Source: Anabaena sp. FACHB-1237
GTDB taxonomy: Bacteria > Cyanobacteriota > Cyanobacteriia > Cyanobacteriales > Nostocaceae
DNA length: 64,000 nucleotides
Assembly: GCF_014696225.1 (NCBI RefSeq)
Contig: NZ_JACJPV010000002.1
Span: forward strand, 1 to 64,000
Direction of reading: 5' to 3'
Part shown: positions 1-7,732 of the stretch, piece after piece
Layout: the number at the start of each line of letters is the position of its first letter
Position numbering within the stretch: position 1 is the stretch's first letter
Program-made: the position numbers and the translations under genes
Notes under the pieces: model-generated
Seen by the model: the letters and a program-made list of their open reading frames with translations, nothing else
Told to the model about the DNA's origin: nothing
Database searches by the model: none

Positions 1-295
1 AGTATTAATTTAATTGAAAAATCATTTCGAGAAGTCGCTGAAAAAATGAATTTTCAAGTGCTTGAGTTTAATGGTGAAGATAATCACGTTCATGCACTTA
101 TTGAGTATCCGCCCAAACTATCTATCTGCCAGATAGTAAATGCTTTAAAAGGCGTATCTAGTCGTAGGTATGGGCGGCTATAAAAAACCCCATAAAGAAG
201 CATTGTGGAGTCCCAGTTATTTTGCTATCTCTGTAGGAGGTGCGCCGCTAGAGATATTAAAGGAGTATATCAAAAATCAAGAAAAGCCGTCCTAA
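1..295 (+). pseudogene. tnpA: IS200/IS605 Y1 transposase (TnpA) remnant, frameshifted
   Basis: Partial gene entering from the left edge. Reading from base 1 gives a TnpA-like stretch with the HUH metal-binding motif in 'DNHVHALIEY' (about bases 91-105), and stops at 181-183. The protein resumes in the next frame from about base 179 ('YKKPHKEALW' onward) and runs to a stop at 293-295 with the usual C-terminal 'SVGGAPLEILKEYI' region. The break is therefore a one- or two-base frameshift next to the TnpA C-terminal helix. TnpA is a single-strand HUH transposase that acts as a dimer at hairpin ends. Because the N-terminus is outside the window, only the frameshift is certain; the copy is probably dead. 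Confidence 0.8.
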
Positions 296-329
296 AAGGA
301 CGGGGCTTGTATCCCATTATTTTCGGTCA
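284..329 (+). mobile_element. IS200/IS605 right-end hairpin and terminus
   Basis: Immediately after the transposase stop is a near-perfect hairpin (AAGCCGTCCT / AGGACGGGGCTT, bases 284-308), followed by a tail ending about base 329. The same block occurs at 6698-6949, where similarity also ends at the same 'TCGGTCA', which marks this as the element's right end. IS200/IS605 elements lack inverted repeats and use such subterminal hairpins for single-strand cleavage. Confidence 0.7.
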
Positions 330-398
330 AAAGCTTCAGGCAGGTAAAGCGATCGCAGTAGACATCACAAATTTGGAGAATGAAAACACCCTGTGCGC

Positions 399-1013
399 TT
401 AAAGAGGATAATTCTTGTTAAATTTTTTACGCGTTAAAGGTTGTTCTATTTCCACACCTTCACCGCCTAAAACCTCTAAAGGTTTACCATTAACTTGAAT
501 ATATACTTCTCCTTGGGGATTTAAAGTAGTTGCGGTATATACTATTTGTCCTAAACGGCCAATCATGGACGTGCTTCCTCCTCCAGAGGTAAATTGTTCT
601 GATAAATTTACCTCAATGTTGTTATTTTTAACTATTATTCCTAATAATTTAGTTCCGGGAGGAATAGTTGTGGAATCTGTTCCTTGTGTGGGTCCTGCGA
701 ATAGAGTTGTAAAAGCTTTTTCTAATACTTTATCTGGTTGAGTAGCAGCAATTTTTAACGGTTGAGAAACTAAATCTAAACCTTGATCTTTTGTTCTTAA
801 CCAGTATATATTTGCAGTTTGTTCTTGTTGTGCTTGACTATTTAATTGTTGTGTAGGATTTTTAATGGTTTGTGAAGATGTAGTATTTGTGGTGGAAGTA
901 TTAGGGGTTTGTGTCATAAACCAAGCTAAAGTACCACTAGCAATTACTACAGTTGCGGAAATACCAGCAATAATACCAAAGGAAATATTTTTATTTCTAG
1001 TTTGTTCATTCAT
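399..1013 (-). CDS. GerMN-domain membrane-anchored protein
   Basis: 204 residues. Residues about 12-34 form a single N-terminal hydrophobic helix, followed by a Thr/Asn/Gln-rich linker (about 35-70) and a C-terminal GerMN (sporulation/spore-germination) domain (about 75-190) with the typical 'LFAGP' and 'GTKLLGI..KNNNIEVNLS' segments. Cyanobacteria do not sporulate; the domain is common there as an extracytoplasmic module of unknown role, probably peptidoglycan-associated. It is transcribed alone, away from the D-Ala-D-Ala dipeptidase at 1491. The start is the ATG at 1013, which places the hydrophobic helix correctly. Family assignment is by domain look only; function is not known. Confidence 0.8.
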   Translation of the reverse strand: MNEQTRNKNISFGIIAGISATVVIASGTLAWFMTQTPNTSTTNTTSSQTIKNPTQQLNSQAQQEQTANIYWLRTKDQGLDLVSQPLKIAATQPDKVLEKAFTTLFAGPTQGTDSTTIPPGTKLLGIIVKNNNIEVNLSEQFTSGGGSTSMIGRLGQIVYTATTLNPQGEVYIQVNGKPLEVLGGEGVEIEQPLTRKKFNKNYPL

Positions 1014-1224
1014 ATATCTAACCTACTCTTTAATGCAATAGTTTTTGTATTGTTGCTGTCTTGGTTGTTACTAGGTTTAACTCTAGGTTTGTAAATGCTG
1101 ATTGTATCATTGTATTAAACAATCACCCACTCTTATTGTAGAGTGATATCTTCTGTTTCGTCATCAGTCTCTTTATGTAAATCTCATGGTTTCTTGAAAC
1201 AATCTTTAATTTATTTTCTTAATA

Positions 1225-1247
1225 AGCTAATGTGCAGCACATCAGCT
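1225..1247. repeat. 23-bp TA-flanked palindrome made of MITE ends
   Basis: Two 11-base arms, AGCTAATGTGC and its near reverse complement GCACATCAGCT, separated by one base and flanked on both sides by TA (1223-1224 and 1248-1249). The left arm equals the terminal repeat of the 100-bp MITEs at 4160 and 6830, so this looks like a MITE that has lost its interior. Confidence 0.6.
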
Positions 1248-1345
1248 TATTAGCATATTTACCGAAAAATAGTCGCAAAAACCATTGTATCCGTACATCC
1301 TTTTCTGATAAAATTACGCAAGGAAAAAATGAGCCTATTCCGGTT

Positions 1346-1490
1346 ATGACAATGCTTTTATCCCTGAAAACAAAACTCAAGTTAAATAAAACCCAAGAAA
1401 TATTAATGGCTAAACACGCTGCTATAGCCAGGTTTGCCTATATTGGGGTTTAGTAAATTGGGCTTGGTTGTATAAAGATGGATTAATTAT
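1346..1490 (+). pseudogene. tnpB: IS605-family TnpB N-terminal remnant
   Basis: About 48 codons match the conserved start of TnpB/OrfB accessory nucleases: 'LLSLKTKLKLN' then 'AKHAAIARFAY'. Around base 1442 one base appears to be missing: the current frame reads into a stop, while the next frame continues with 'WGLVNWAWLYKDGL', exactly what TnpB carries after 'FAYN'. The remaining ~350 codons, including the RuvC and zinc-ribbon regions, are absent; the dipeptidase gene begins immediately after. This is a dead fragment. ATG 1346 or 1352 would be the original start. Confidence 0.75.
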
Positions 1491-2168
1491 ATGATGCGAG
1501 AATATCACCAAATCCCCATTATTGAATGTCATGAACCTTTAGTAGAAATTCCTACAGAGAAGTTTGTGGTAGAAACACCCCATGCTTATATAAAGTTAGG
1601 TGCAAATTATGATCAATATTCTCCTTACTATTTGCGTCAGACTGTATTAGTTAATTTATTAACGGCACAAAAACATTTACAGCTAATACATCCAAATTGG
1701 CACATTTTGATATTTGACGCTTATCGTCCCGTATCTGTACAACAGTTTATGGTGAACTACACCTTTACAGAGGCTTTAAAAAAATTAGGTCTCAAAAAAG
1801 CTGATTTATCTCCAGAAGAAGAGGAAAAAATATGGTTAGCAGTATATGGTATTTGGGCTGTACCCAGTTTAGATGAAAATACTCCTCCCCCCCATAGTAC
1901 GGGATCTGCGGTAGATATTACTTTGGTAGATGACATTGGTACAATAATAGATATGGGTTCAATGATTGATGAAATGTCTGAGCGATCGCACCCTGAATAT
2001 TATGCTCACACTAACTCAGAATATCATCATTATCGAGAATTACTACACAATATAATGTTAAAATCAGGTTTTAAGCGTAACCCTAGAGAGTGGTGGCACT
2101 TTTCATACGGTGATCAAATGTGGGCTTGGTTATCTAATCATCCTCATGCACATTATGGCAGAATTTAG
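1491..2168 (+). CDS. D-alanyl-D-alanine dipeptidase (VanX/DdpX, peptidase M15D)
   Basis: 225 residues. Zn-dependent dipeptidase that cleaves free D-Ala-D-Ala. The active-site set is visible: Arg79 in 'DAYRP', His135 and Asp142 in 'HSTGSAVD', and Glu200 and His203 in 'REWWHF', corresponding to the VanX Arg, HxxxxxxD and ExxH positions. Length suits the family and there is no signal peptide, so a cytoplasmic role in recycling cell-wall dipeptide is likely, rather than vancomycin resistance: no vanH, vanA or vanRS is near. Two ATGs stand at 1491 and 1494. A broken tnpB fragment abuts the start, so the native upstream region was probably replaced. Confidence 0.9.
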   Translation: MMREYHQIPIIECHEPLVEIPTEKFVVETPHAYIKLGANYDQYSPYYLRQTVLVNLLTAQKHLQLIHPNWHILIFDAYRPVSVQQFMVNYTFTEALKKLGLKKADLSPEEEEKIWLAVYGIWAVPSLDENTPPPHSTGSAVDITLVDDIGTIIDMGSMIDEMSERSHPEYYAHTNSEYHHYRELLHNIMLKSGFKRNPREWWHFSYGDQMWAWLSNHPHAHYGRI

Positions 2169-2223
2169 AAAAAATACACAAAAAATACACATTTAATATG
2201 TCTATCTAAATCTGATACCTTAA

Positions 2224-2697
2224 TTAAGCATCTTGAGGGTTTAAACGACTCATTTCCCAAGTGGTATAAGTACCAATAGGACTCCAAAGTAAATAAGGTA
2301 ACAATAGTAATCCGGCGTGTACGGAAACAGATAACACAGCGAGCATAATTAAGATACAAAGTAACAAACCTGTACCTCCAAGCATAGTACCAACAATTAG
2401 GCTACGGCTACGAAACATCACAGGAGAATAAGCAAGGGTAAATATTTCCAGTAGCAGATACAAACCCATCATTAACCAAGTGCTGTTAGTATTAGGGTTA
2501 TGTGTCCAGATAATATAAGCTGACCATGTTCCACAAATAATGATAATAGTCCAAATTAGGGGAATAGCAGCTTCAAAAAACAACCATTGAGGTCTTTTTA
2601 AACGTTTAAACCAGTGATTTTGACTAGGTGTAATTAAATTACCCAAAACAGCAATAATAAAAGAGACACATCCAATAACCATCCAAGATTTAATCAT
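2224..2697 (-). CDS. TspO/MBR family tryptophan-rich sensory protein
   Basis: 157 residues from the ATG at 2697, the usual TspO length. Five hydrophobic helices, 'LKRPQW' after the first helix, and 'YLLWSPIGTYTTWEMSRLN' at the C-terminus are family hallmarks. A longer frame reaches 2817, but its extra 40 codons run through a dispersed palindromic repeat (2734-2798), so the internal start is preferred. TspO proteins bind tetrapyrroles and other hydrophobic ligands and modulate stress and pigment metabolism in the membrane. The gene lies downstream of era on the same strand, separated by two copies of that repeat, so transcription may be independent. Confidence 0.8.
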   Translation of the reverse strand: MIKSWMVIGCVSFIIAVLGNLITPSQNHWFKRLKRPQWLFFEAAIPLIWTIIIICGTWSAYIIWTHNPNTNSTWLMMGLYLLLEIFTLAYSPVMFRSRSLIVGTMLGGTGLLLCILIMLAVLSVSVHAGLLLLPYLLWSPIGTYTTWEMSRLNPQDA

Positions 2698-2733
2698 AAA
2701 GGAATAGGGAATAAACAACAGAATTGTAGAATT

Positions 2734-2798
2734 GTAGGGTGCGTCAGACATGATAAATAATGTAAATAAATAGATTTTTGATATCTGACGCACCATAC
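2734..2798. repeat. Dispersed palindromic repeat GTAGGGTGCGTCAGA (copy 1)
   Basis: 65 bp with inverted ends GTAGGGTGCGTCAGA / TCTGACGCACCATAC and an AT-rich centre. It sits in the leader of the TspO gene and is nearly identical to the copy at 2859-2923 (two differences seen). Related copies lie at 25241, 54722 and 56973. Confidence 0.75.
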
Positions 2799-2858
2799 CA
2801 GCAGATAAAACAAACATTTGTAATTGTAACTGATTACTGGCAAATTAGTAGCACATTA

Positions 2859-2923
2859 GTAGGGTGCGTCAGACATGATAAATAATGTAAGTAAATAGAT
2901 TTTTGGTATCTGACGCACCATAC
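2859..2923. repeat. Dispersed palindromic repeat GTAGGGTGCGTCAGA (copy 2)
   Basis: 65 bp, same inverted ends and almost the same centre as 2734-2798, separated from it by 60 bp of unrelated sequence. It lies just downstream of the era stop codon, where its hairpin could also act as a transcript end. Confidence 0.75.
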
Positions 2924-2926
2924 ACC

Positions 2927-3892
2927 TTATTCTTCCACACGATATCCCAACTCTGATAAATGTAGTCTTGATTGTCGCCATTTTGGTTGTACTTTAACAA
3001 ATAATTCTAAATATACTTTACCAGAAATGAGCTTTTGAATTTGTTCCCTAGCGGCACTCCCAATAGCCCTTAACATTGTGCCACTTTTACCGATTAAAAT
3101 TCCTTTTTGAGAGTCTCTTTCCACATGAATAGTTGCTAAAATGCGGGTAATTTTAGCAGTTTCTTCTACTAAGTCAATAGCTATAGCTACAGAATGGGGA
3201 ACTTCTTCACGAGTTAATAAAAGGATTTGTTCTCTAATTAATTCCCCCATAATAAATCGTTCTGGTTGATCAGTGACTAAATCAGGTGGATAATATAATG
3301 GACCTGGTTCTAATTGGTTAATGAGTAATTCTTGAAGTTGGGGAATTTCCGCACCAGTTTTAGCAGAAAATTTGGTATATGTCCAGTGATAATTGTTAGC
3401 TAATTGGATATAACTTTGATTAATTTCTTCAGATTTTTTGGGTTGTTCGTCTATTTTATTAATCCCTAAAATTACTGGAGTTTTACTATTAGTTAATAAA
3501 TCAGCAATATAGCGATCGCCACCACCACAACTTACAGAACCATCTACCACAAATAATAACAAATCAACGGAATCAATAGCCAGTTTAGCATTTTTGACTA
3601 ACACTTGACCTAATTGATGATGAGGTTTATGAATCCCTGGAGTATCCACAAAAATTATCTGTGCTAATTCCGTTGTAAAAATACCGCGTAAACGATTACG
3701 AGTAGTTTGAGAAATTGGCGAAGTAATAGCGATTTTTTGCCCCACTAATTGATTCATTAAAGTTGATTTACCAACATTAGGACGGCCGATAATACCCACA
3801 AAACCAGACTTAAAACCAGCAGGTGCTTCTGGGATCATCATGGCATCGGAAAAATCAAAATTAGGAATATTATCAATATTAATATTAGACAT
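2927..3892 (-). CDS. era: GTPase Era, 16S rRNA maturation factor
   Basis: 321 residues from ATG 3892; an in-frame GTG at 3904 is possible, but AAGGGTG is better spaced for the ATG. The GTPase domain carries G1 'GRPNVGKST' (36-44), a switch-I 'SQTTRNRLRGI' segment, G3 'DTPG' (83-86) and G4 'NKID' (about 147). The C-terminal KH RNA-binding domain follows, including 'GKSGTMLRAIG', where Era binds the 3' end of 16S rRNA. Era couples GTP hydrolysis to 30S subunit assembly in the cytoplasm. About 25 extra residues precede the G domain, common in cyanobacterial Era. Confidence 0.95.
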   Translation of the reverse strand: MSNINIDNIPNFDFSDAMMIPEAPAGFKSGFVGIIGRPNVGKSTLMNQLVGQKIAITSPISQTTRNRLRGIFTTELAQIIFVDTPGIHKPHHQLGQVLVKNAKLAIDSVDLLLFVVDGSVSCGGGDRYIADLLTNSKTPVILGINKIDEQPKKSEEINQSYIQLANNYHWTYTKFSAKTGAEIPQLQELLINQLEPGPLYYPPDLVTDQPERFIMGELIREQILLLTREEVPHSVAIAIDLVEETAKITRILATIHVERDSQKGILIGKSGTMLRAIGSAAREQIQKLISGKVYLELFVKVQPKWRQSRLHLSELGYRVEE

Positions 3893-4159
3893 TTTTAGTG
3901 ACACCCTTATATCTCTCTAAATACAATTATGGCATATAATCAGAAAAAAAGAAACCCGAAATTAAACTTTTTGCATTTTGGGTTTCACTTCGTTCTACCC
4001 AACCTACATACAATTAATCTTTGCTAATTACTAGACTTAGATCCTAAATCAGCAAATTGTAACAATATTTAATCATCATTTAATCATAACTTTTTCCTGC
4101 CAGCCAGATCACGATGATTAGCATTATTTACTGAAAGAGATAATTTAGGAGTAGAAATA

Positions 4160-4259
4160 AGCTAATGTGCAGCACTCACTGTATAATTAAAAAACCTGAA
4201 GTTACAGTAGCACAAGCATCTTGCTTGTATTAATTATTCAATTTAAAGGCACAACAGAT
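4160..4259. mobile_element. 100-bp MITE, copy A
   Basis: Exactly 100 bp, nearly identical to the copy at 6830-6929. Ends are AGCTAATGTGCAGC on the left and GTTGTGCC-type sequence on the right strand (AGNTNNTGTGC shared), flanked by TA at 4158-4159 and 4260-4261. Short size, terminal inverted repeats and TA duplication fit a non-autonomous IS630/Tc1-mariner-type element. No coding capacity. Confidence 0.75.
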
Positions 4260-4261
4260 TA

Positions 4262-4389
4262 GCCGCAAATAATTTTTGTGAATGATCAAAATGAATCAGT
4301 TGATCAACCTTACCATGTATCACTACAAATGGAGATTTAATTTTTTGAATCTTATCAAGATTAGTAAACATTTCCCTGATGTTTAGATC
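4262..4389 (-). pseudogene. Alpha/beta-hydrolase fragment
   Basis: On the minus strand about 42 codons read 'NLDKIQKIKSPFVVIHG' followed by 'KVDQLIHFDHSQKLFAA', the strand-Asp-His region near the C-terminus of bacterial alpha/beta-hydrolases (usual form 'SPVLVIHGTADEVVPFWHG'). The reading is cut on its 3' side by the TA junction of the MITE at 4259 and on its 5' side by the hairpin at 4394. The nucleophile Ser region is absent, so it is a dead fragment. Confidence 0.5.
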
Positions 4390-4393
4390 CCCG

Positions 4394-4424
4394 GATCCCC
4401 GACTTATTTAAGAAGTCGGGGATC
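4394..4424. terminator. Dispersed hairpin GATCCCCGACTT...AAGTCGGGGATC
   Basis: 31-bp palindrome directly after the stop codon of the HlyD-type gene. It belongs to a family seen also at 6112, 8915, 20803, 29262, 58127 and 59515. A stable GC-rich stem at a gene end could work as a transcript terminator or stabiliser, but its recurrence shows it is primarily a dispersed repeat. Confidence 0.6.
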
Positions 4425-4427
4425 TAA

Positions 4428-5924
4428 TTATCTCACAGAAAAAGCCTCACTAAATCTTTTAGTAATTGGTTCAACCATAAAAGTTAAAATTGACTTTTTC
4501 CGAGTAACAATTTCTGCATTAGCCACCATACCTGGAGTAAATTCTACATCTTGTCCGCGCACATTGACAAAATGTTTACTTAACTTAATTCTTGTGGGAA
4601 AGACTAAACCCAGTTCTTTATCAATAACTGCATTAGGACTAATTTGGGAAACCTGACCATTAATAACACCAAATTCTTGAAAAGGGAAAGTTGCTAATTT
4701 AACTTTTGCTGTCATTCCTGGTTGAATAAAACCAATATCACGGTTAAGAACTTTCACTTCTAAAACAATTTCTTCCCCTTCTGGTAAAATAGAAAGTAAT
4801 TCCTCTCCAGATTGTACCGGACCTTTAGTAGCCTTGACTTTATAAATAGTACCAGTAACAGGTGCTTTAATAGTTTCTGCATCTTTTTGTTGTTTCGCTT
4901 GTGCTAATTGTCCAGCAACATTTGTTAATTCCTCCTTACGTTTGTTAATTTGCGTGAGAATTTCACTTTTTCGGGCTGAGGATAATCTAATTTCTTGATT
5001 AATAGCAGCTTGATAAGCCTCTTTTGCTTGTTGAATTTGTTGTATTTGTACAGCAATTTCTTTTTCTACAGATAATACCCTATCTTCTGCTTCCATGAGG
5101 GTATTTTGATTTTTAGTAATTTCATCTTTAGCCCGAATTATATCTGTATTTGCACGAGTTAATCTTTCCTGTGCTTCCATATAATCAATTCTTGGCAAAG
5201 CCCCAGGTTGTAACAAAGTTTGTAAATTTTTCTCTCTTTCTTGGGCAACTTCTAAGTTTTTATTGAGGAAAGATAGAAATTCTTGTGAGTTCTGTAAATT
5301 GGTTTTAGCATTAATTACATTAGTTTTAGAACTGACTAAACTAGCTTGTAATCTACTCAATTTTATTTGAGATTGATTAATAATTGATTTTTGCCTTTCA
5401 CTTTCAGCTTTAGCCGCTATTTGTTGAGATTGATAATCTAATAAACGCGAGTTTAACAGTTCATTTTGTAATTTTGTTCCTGCGGTTTTTTGACCAGTTC
5501 TTTCAGCTTGAAGACGTTGTAAATCATCTTCTATTAATTGACTATTTTTAGCCAATCTATTAACATCATTTTGTGGGAATTTACTGTCTCTTTGAATGAG
5601 AATTTGATCTTTTGTCACGCGATCGCCTTCTTTGACTTTTACTGCTATAATAAAACCACTACTTAAAGCCGTCACTGGTCTAACTTGAGTCACGGGAATT
5701 AACTCCCCTGATGCAGTTGCCACTTCATCAATTTGGGAAAAATGCGCCCAACCAATACTACCAAATACAATAAAACTCAGCGTTCCTGCTAATAATCTCG
5801 TATAAATTGGTGGTAATTCTTGAACCGCTTGGCCTAATTCATAGGATAATTGTTCCTCTGGATGAGAAAATGTAGTTTTTGTTTGACGTGCTTGTACAGG
5901 GTTCGCTGCTAGAGAAAATTTCAT
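4428..5924 (-). CDS. HlyD-family membrane fusion (periplasmic adaptor) protein
   Basis: 498 residues. A short cytoplasmic N-terminus, one membrane helix (about 44-63), a biotinyl-lipoyl-like segment ('GFIIAVKVKEGDRVTKDQIL', about 90-110), a long Gln/Lys/Glu-rich coiled-coil hairpin (about 120-345), the second lipoyl half ('APVTGTIYKVKATKGPVQSG', about 355-375) and a beta-barrel. This is the architecture of type I secretion adaptors that link an inner-membrane ABC exporter to a TolC-like channel. No ABC transporter or TolC gene lies beside it here, so its partner must be encoded elsewhere. The substrate is unknown; HlyD/HetC-linked export or DevB-like lipid export are possible. Confidence 0.88.
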   Translation of the reverse strand: MKFSLAANPVQARQTKTTFSHPEEQLSYELGQAVQELPPIYTRLLAGTLSFIVFGSIGWAHFSQIDEVATASGELIPVTQVRPVTALSSGFIIAVKVKEGDRVTKDQILIQRDSKFPQNDVNRLAKNSQLIEDDLQRLQAERTGQKTAGTKLQNELLNSRLLDYQSQQIAAKAESERQKSIINQSQIKLSRLQASLVSSKTNVINAKTNLQNSQEFLSFLNKNLEVAQEREKNLQTLLQPGALPRIDYMEAQERLTRANTDIIRAKDEITKNQNTLMEAEDRVLSVEKEIAVQIQQIQQAKEAYQAAINQEIRLSSARKSEILTQINKRKEELTNVAGQLAQAKQQKDAETIKAPVTGTIYKVKATKGPVQSGEELLSILPEGEEIVLEVKVLNRDIGFIQPGMTAKVKLATFPFQEFGVINGQVSQISPNAVIDKELGLVFPTRIKLSKHFVNVRGQDVEFTPGMVANAEIVTRKKSILTFMVEPITKRFSEAFSVR

Positions 5925-6301
5925 AGTTGGTAATTTCTAATTTGCCTATTTAATAAAACTGGAGTAAGATTCATCCTTGTTTTTGTTATAACTAATTTAT
6001 CAATTTTATCGGTAAGAAATGATTTTATTATTGGCAATTTATTGAGATTTTTTTAAAAAGTTTACCAATACTTGATGATTTTTAGACATAATTTTTCCAT
6101 ATTGAATAACAATATCCCCGACTTCTATAAGAAGTCGGGGATATTTGACCTTGTAAAAATATTTTGATATCATTTTCCAAAATTACAAATTTAATGCTAA
6201 TCTAGGTTTAGGAAAAATTGTGTAACCTATTCCACTAAACTGGTAATTACTCAGAACTACAATTAACTACAATTAAAACAACCTCTGATAAGATTAATAA
6301 C
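5925..6301. other. Intergenic region with one hairpin
   Basis: 377 bp between divergent genes, so it must hold both promoters, none of which I can assign with confidence. The only clear structure is a 33-bp hairpin at 6112-6144 (ATATCCCCGACTTC / GAAGTCGGGGATAT), a member of the dispersed repeat family. No reading frame looks real. Confidence 0.6.
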
Positions 6302-6640
6302 ATGAACTACGAAATCGCACGAAAATTAATCATCGATCATACCACTAAAAGCGATAATCCTGATACACTTTTAAATCGTTTACAACAGGGAAAAGCTCCC
6401 ATCCCTGGACAAATTACCTCAATTTTATTATCACTAAAAATCATTTTTGAAACCTTAAAAACAGAAAATACCATAGATAAAGAACTGGCTTCTAGTTTAT
6501 ATCAATTAGCCATTAAACCCCAAAAATTATTTATCATAGGACGTAAAGCTGGAGTAGACTGGCCACCATTATTAAATGAAGATTTATTACGTATTTCTGG
6601 GGCTGTAGAAAGCATTTTTTTAGGAATATGGCAAACATAA
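6302..6640 (+). CDS. Conserved-looking cyanobacterial hypothetical protein
   Basis: 112 residues, mostly helical by composition, with no signal peptide or membrane segment. Visible features are a 'KAPIPGQITSILLSLKIIFETLK' amphipathic region (start near residue 31), and a C-terminal half containing 'FIIGRKAGVDWPPLLN'. I do not recognise a characterised domain. Codon use and composition match neighbouring housekeeping genes, and the frame has an ATG start, so it is likely a real gene. It is convergent with purQ, the intervening space being filled by mobile-element remnants. Confidence 0.6.
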   Translation: MNYEIARKLIIDHTTKSDNPDTLLNRLQQGKAPIPGQITSILLSLKIIFETLKTENTIDKELASSLYQLAIKPQKLFIIGRKAGVDWPPLLNEDLLRISGAVESIFLGIWQT

Positions 6641-6697
6641 TAGCATAATAGCATAATAGCAAATATTTAAACAAGGCTAAAACATATATACATACCA

Positions 6698-6949
6698 ATA
6701 AAAAACCCCATAAAGAAGCATTATGGAGTCCCAGTTATTTTGCTATCTCTGTAGGAGGTGCGCCGCTAGAGATATTAAAGGAGTATATCAAAAATCAAGA
6801 AAAGCCGTCCTAGAAGGACGGGGCTTGTAAGCTAATGTGCAGCATTCACTGTATAATTAAAAAACCTGAAGTTACAGTAGCACAAGCATCTTGCTTGTAT
6901 TAATTATTCAAGTTAAAGGCACAACAGCTTATCCCATTATTTTCGGTCA
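6698..6949 (+). mobile_element. IS200/IS605 3'-end remnant split by a MITE
   Basis: Bases 6698-6829 repeat 180-311 with two substitutions: the last ~38 codons of TnpA and the right-end hairpin. Bases 6930-6949 repeat 310-329. Between them sits the 100-bp MITE. The 5' part of the transposase with the HUH motif is missing, so only the right end survives. It ends two bases short of the last codon block of purQ (stop at 6952). Confidence 0.75.
6830..6929. mobile_element. 100-bp MITE, copy B
   Basis: Same length and nearly the same sequence as 4160-4259. Ends AGCTAATGTGC and, on the opposite strand, AGCTGTTGTGC; flanked by TA at 6828-6829 and 6930-6931. The related sequence at 300-329 lacks this insert and shows a single TA at 310-311, so it serves as an empty site that defines the boundaries exactly. 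Confidence 0.85.
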
Positions 6950-6951
6950 GG

Positions 6952-7623
6952 TTAAACCAAAGCAACAGTCTGTAATAGTCCTTGAAACAATTTTAAACCG
7001 TCTGTATTACCAACAATTTTATCTCCTGCTCTTTCAGGATGGGGCATCATTCCTAGTACATTTCCTGCTACATTACAAATACCCGCAATGTTATTTAATG
7101 AACCATTGGGGTTTTCTCCATGGTAGCGAAAAACCACTTGACCATTGTTTTCAATTGCTGCCAAAGTGTCAGCATCAGCATAAAATCGCCCTTCCCCGTG
7201 AGCAATGGGTAAATTAATAATTTCTCCAGGCTTGTAACCTTGTGTCCAGGGGAGATGGTGAGATTCTACAGATAGAGGCGAGCGATCGCAGATAAAATGC
7301 AAATTTTCATTTCTAGCTAATGCTCCTGGTAATAACCCTACCTCAGTTAATACCTGAAAACCATTACAAATACCGATGACAAATTTACCTTTTTGTGAGT
7401 GTTCAATTACCTGCTGCATCACAGGAGAAAAACGAGCGATGGCACCACAACGCAAATAGTCCCCATAGCTAAAGCCACCGGGAACAACAACAACATCTAT
7501 ATCATCAATATCTGTATCTTGATGCCAAACCATGCGAGTAGGTTGTTTGAGGATATCTCTAGTGATGTATGCTACATCGCGATCGCAATTAGAACCTGGA
7601 AAAACTAGAATACCGAATTTCAT
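6952..7623 (-). CDS. purQ: Phosphoribosylformylglycinamidine synthase, glutaminase subunit PurQ
   Basis: 223 residues. Class I glutamine amidotransferase that supplies ammonia for the FGAR to FGAM step of purine synthesis, working with PurL and PurS. The catalytic triad is visible: nucleophile Cys86 in 'GICNGFQVL', His195 and Glu197 in 'MMPHPERAG'. The Gly-rich 'VPGGFSYGDYLRCGA' segment (48-62) is characteristic of PurQ. It follows purS on the same strand with a 109-bp gap, so co-transcription is likely; purL is not in the window. Its stop codon directly abuts a transposon remnant. Confidence 0.96.
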   Translation of the reverse strand: MKFGILVFPGSNCDRDVAYITRDILKQPTRMVWHQDTDIDDIDVVVVPGGFSYGDYLRCGAIARFSPVMQQVIEHSQKGKFVIGICNGFQVLTEVGLLPGALARNENLHFICDRSPLSVESHHLPWTQGYKPGEIINLPIAHGEGRFYADADTLAAIENNGQVVFRYHGENPNGSLNNIAGICNVAGNVLGMMPHPERAGDKIVGNTDGLKLFQGLLQTVALV

Positions 7624-7732
7624 TGGTGATGAATTATGAAGAATTGTTAATTTAAAGGAGTCAGTAGGGGTTTAGCAGTACTAAACCCTTACAAGGAGTC
7701 AGAATAAACAATTTTTTCCCGACTCCCTGTAC

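Larger units (their letters stand above)
3893..4427. other. Intergenic region with mobile-element and pseudogene debris
   Basis: 535 bp between era and the HlyD-type gene. It holds a 100-bp MITE (4160-4259), a broken hydrolase fragment (about 4262-4389) and a strong hairpin (4394-4424). Bases 3893-4159 show no gene, only AT-rich sequence. Confidence 0.7.

Noticed and set aside
179..183. Programmed frameshift in tnpA
   Set aside because: IS200/IS605 TnpA is not known to need frameshifting, and no slippery heptamer was seen at the join; decay is simpler.
1232..1345. Upstream extension of the tnpB remnant as a real 73-residue protein
   Set aside because: Only residues from 1346 on resemble TnpB; the earlier part runs through a palindrome and has no ribosome site.
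1491..2168. Vancomycin resistance determinant
   Set aside because: A lone VanX-type dipeptidase without vanH, vanA or vanRS is better explained by wall recycling.
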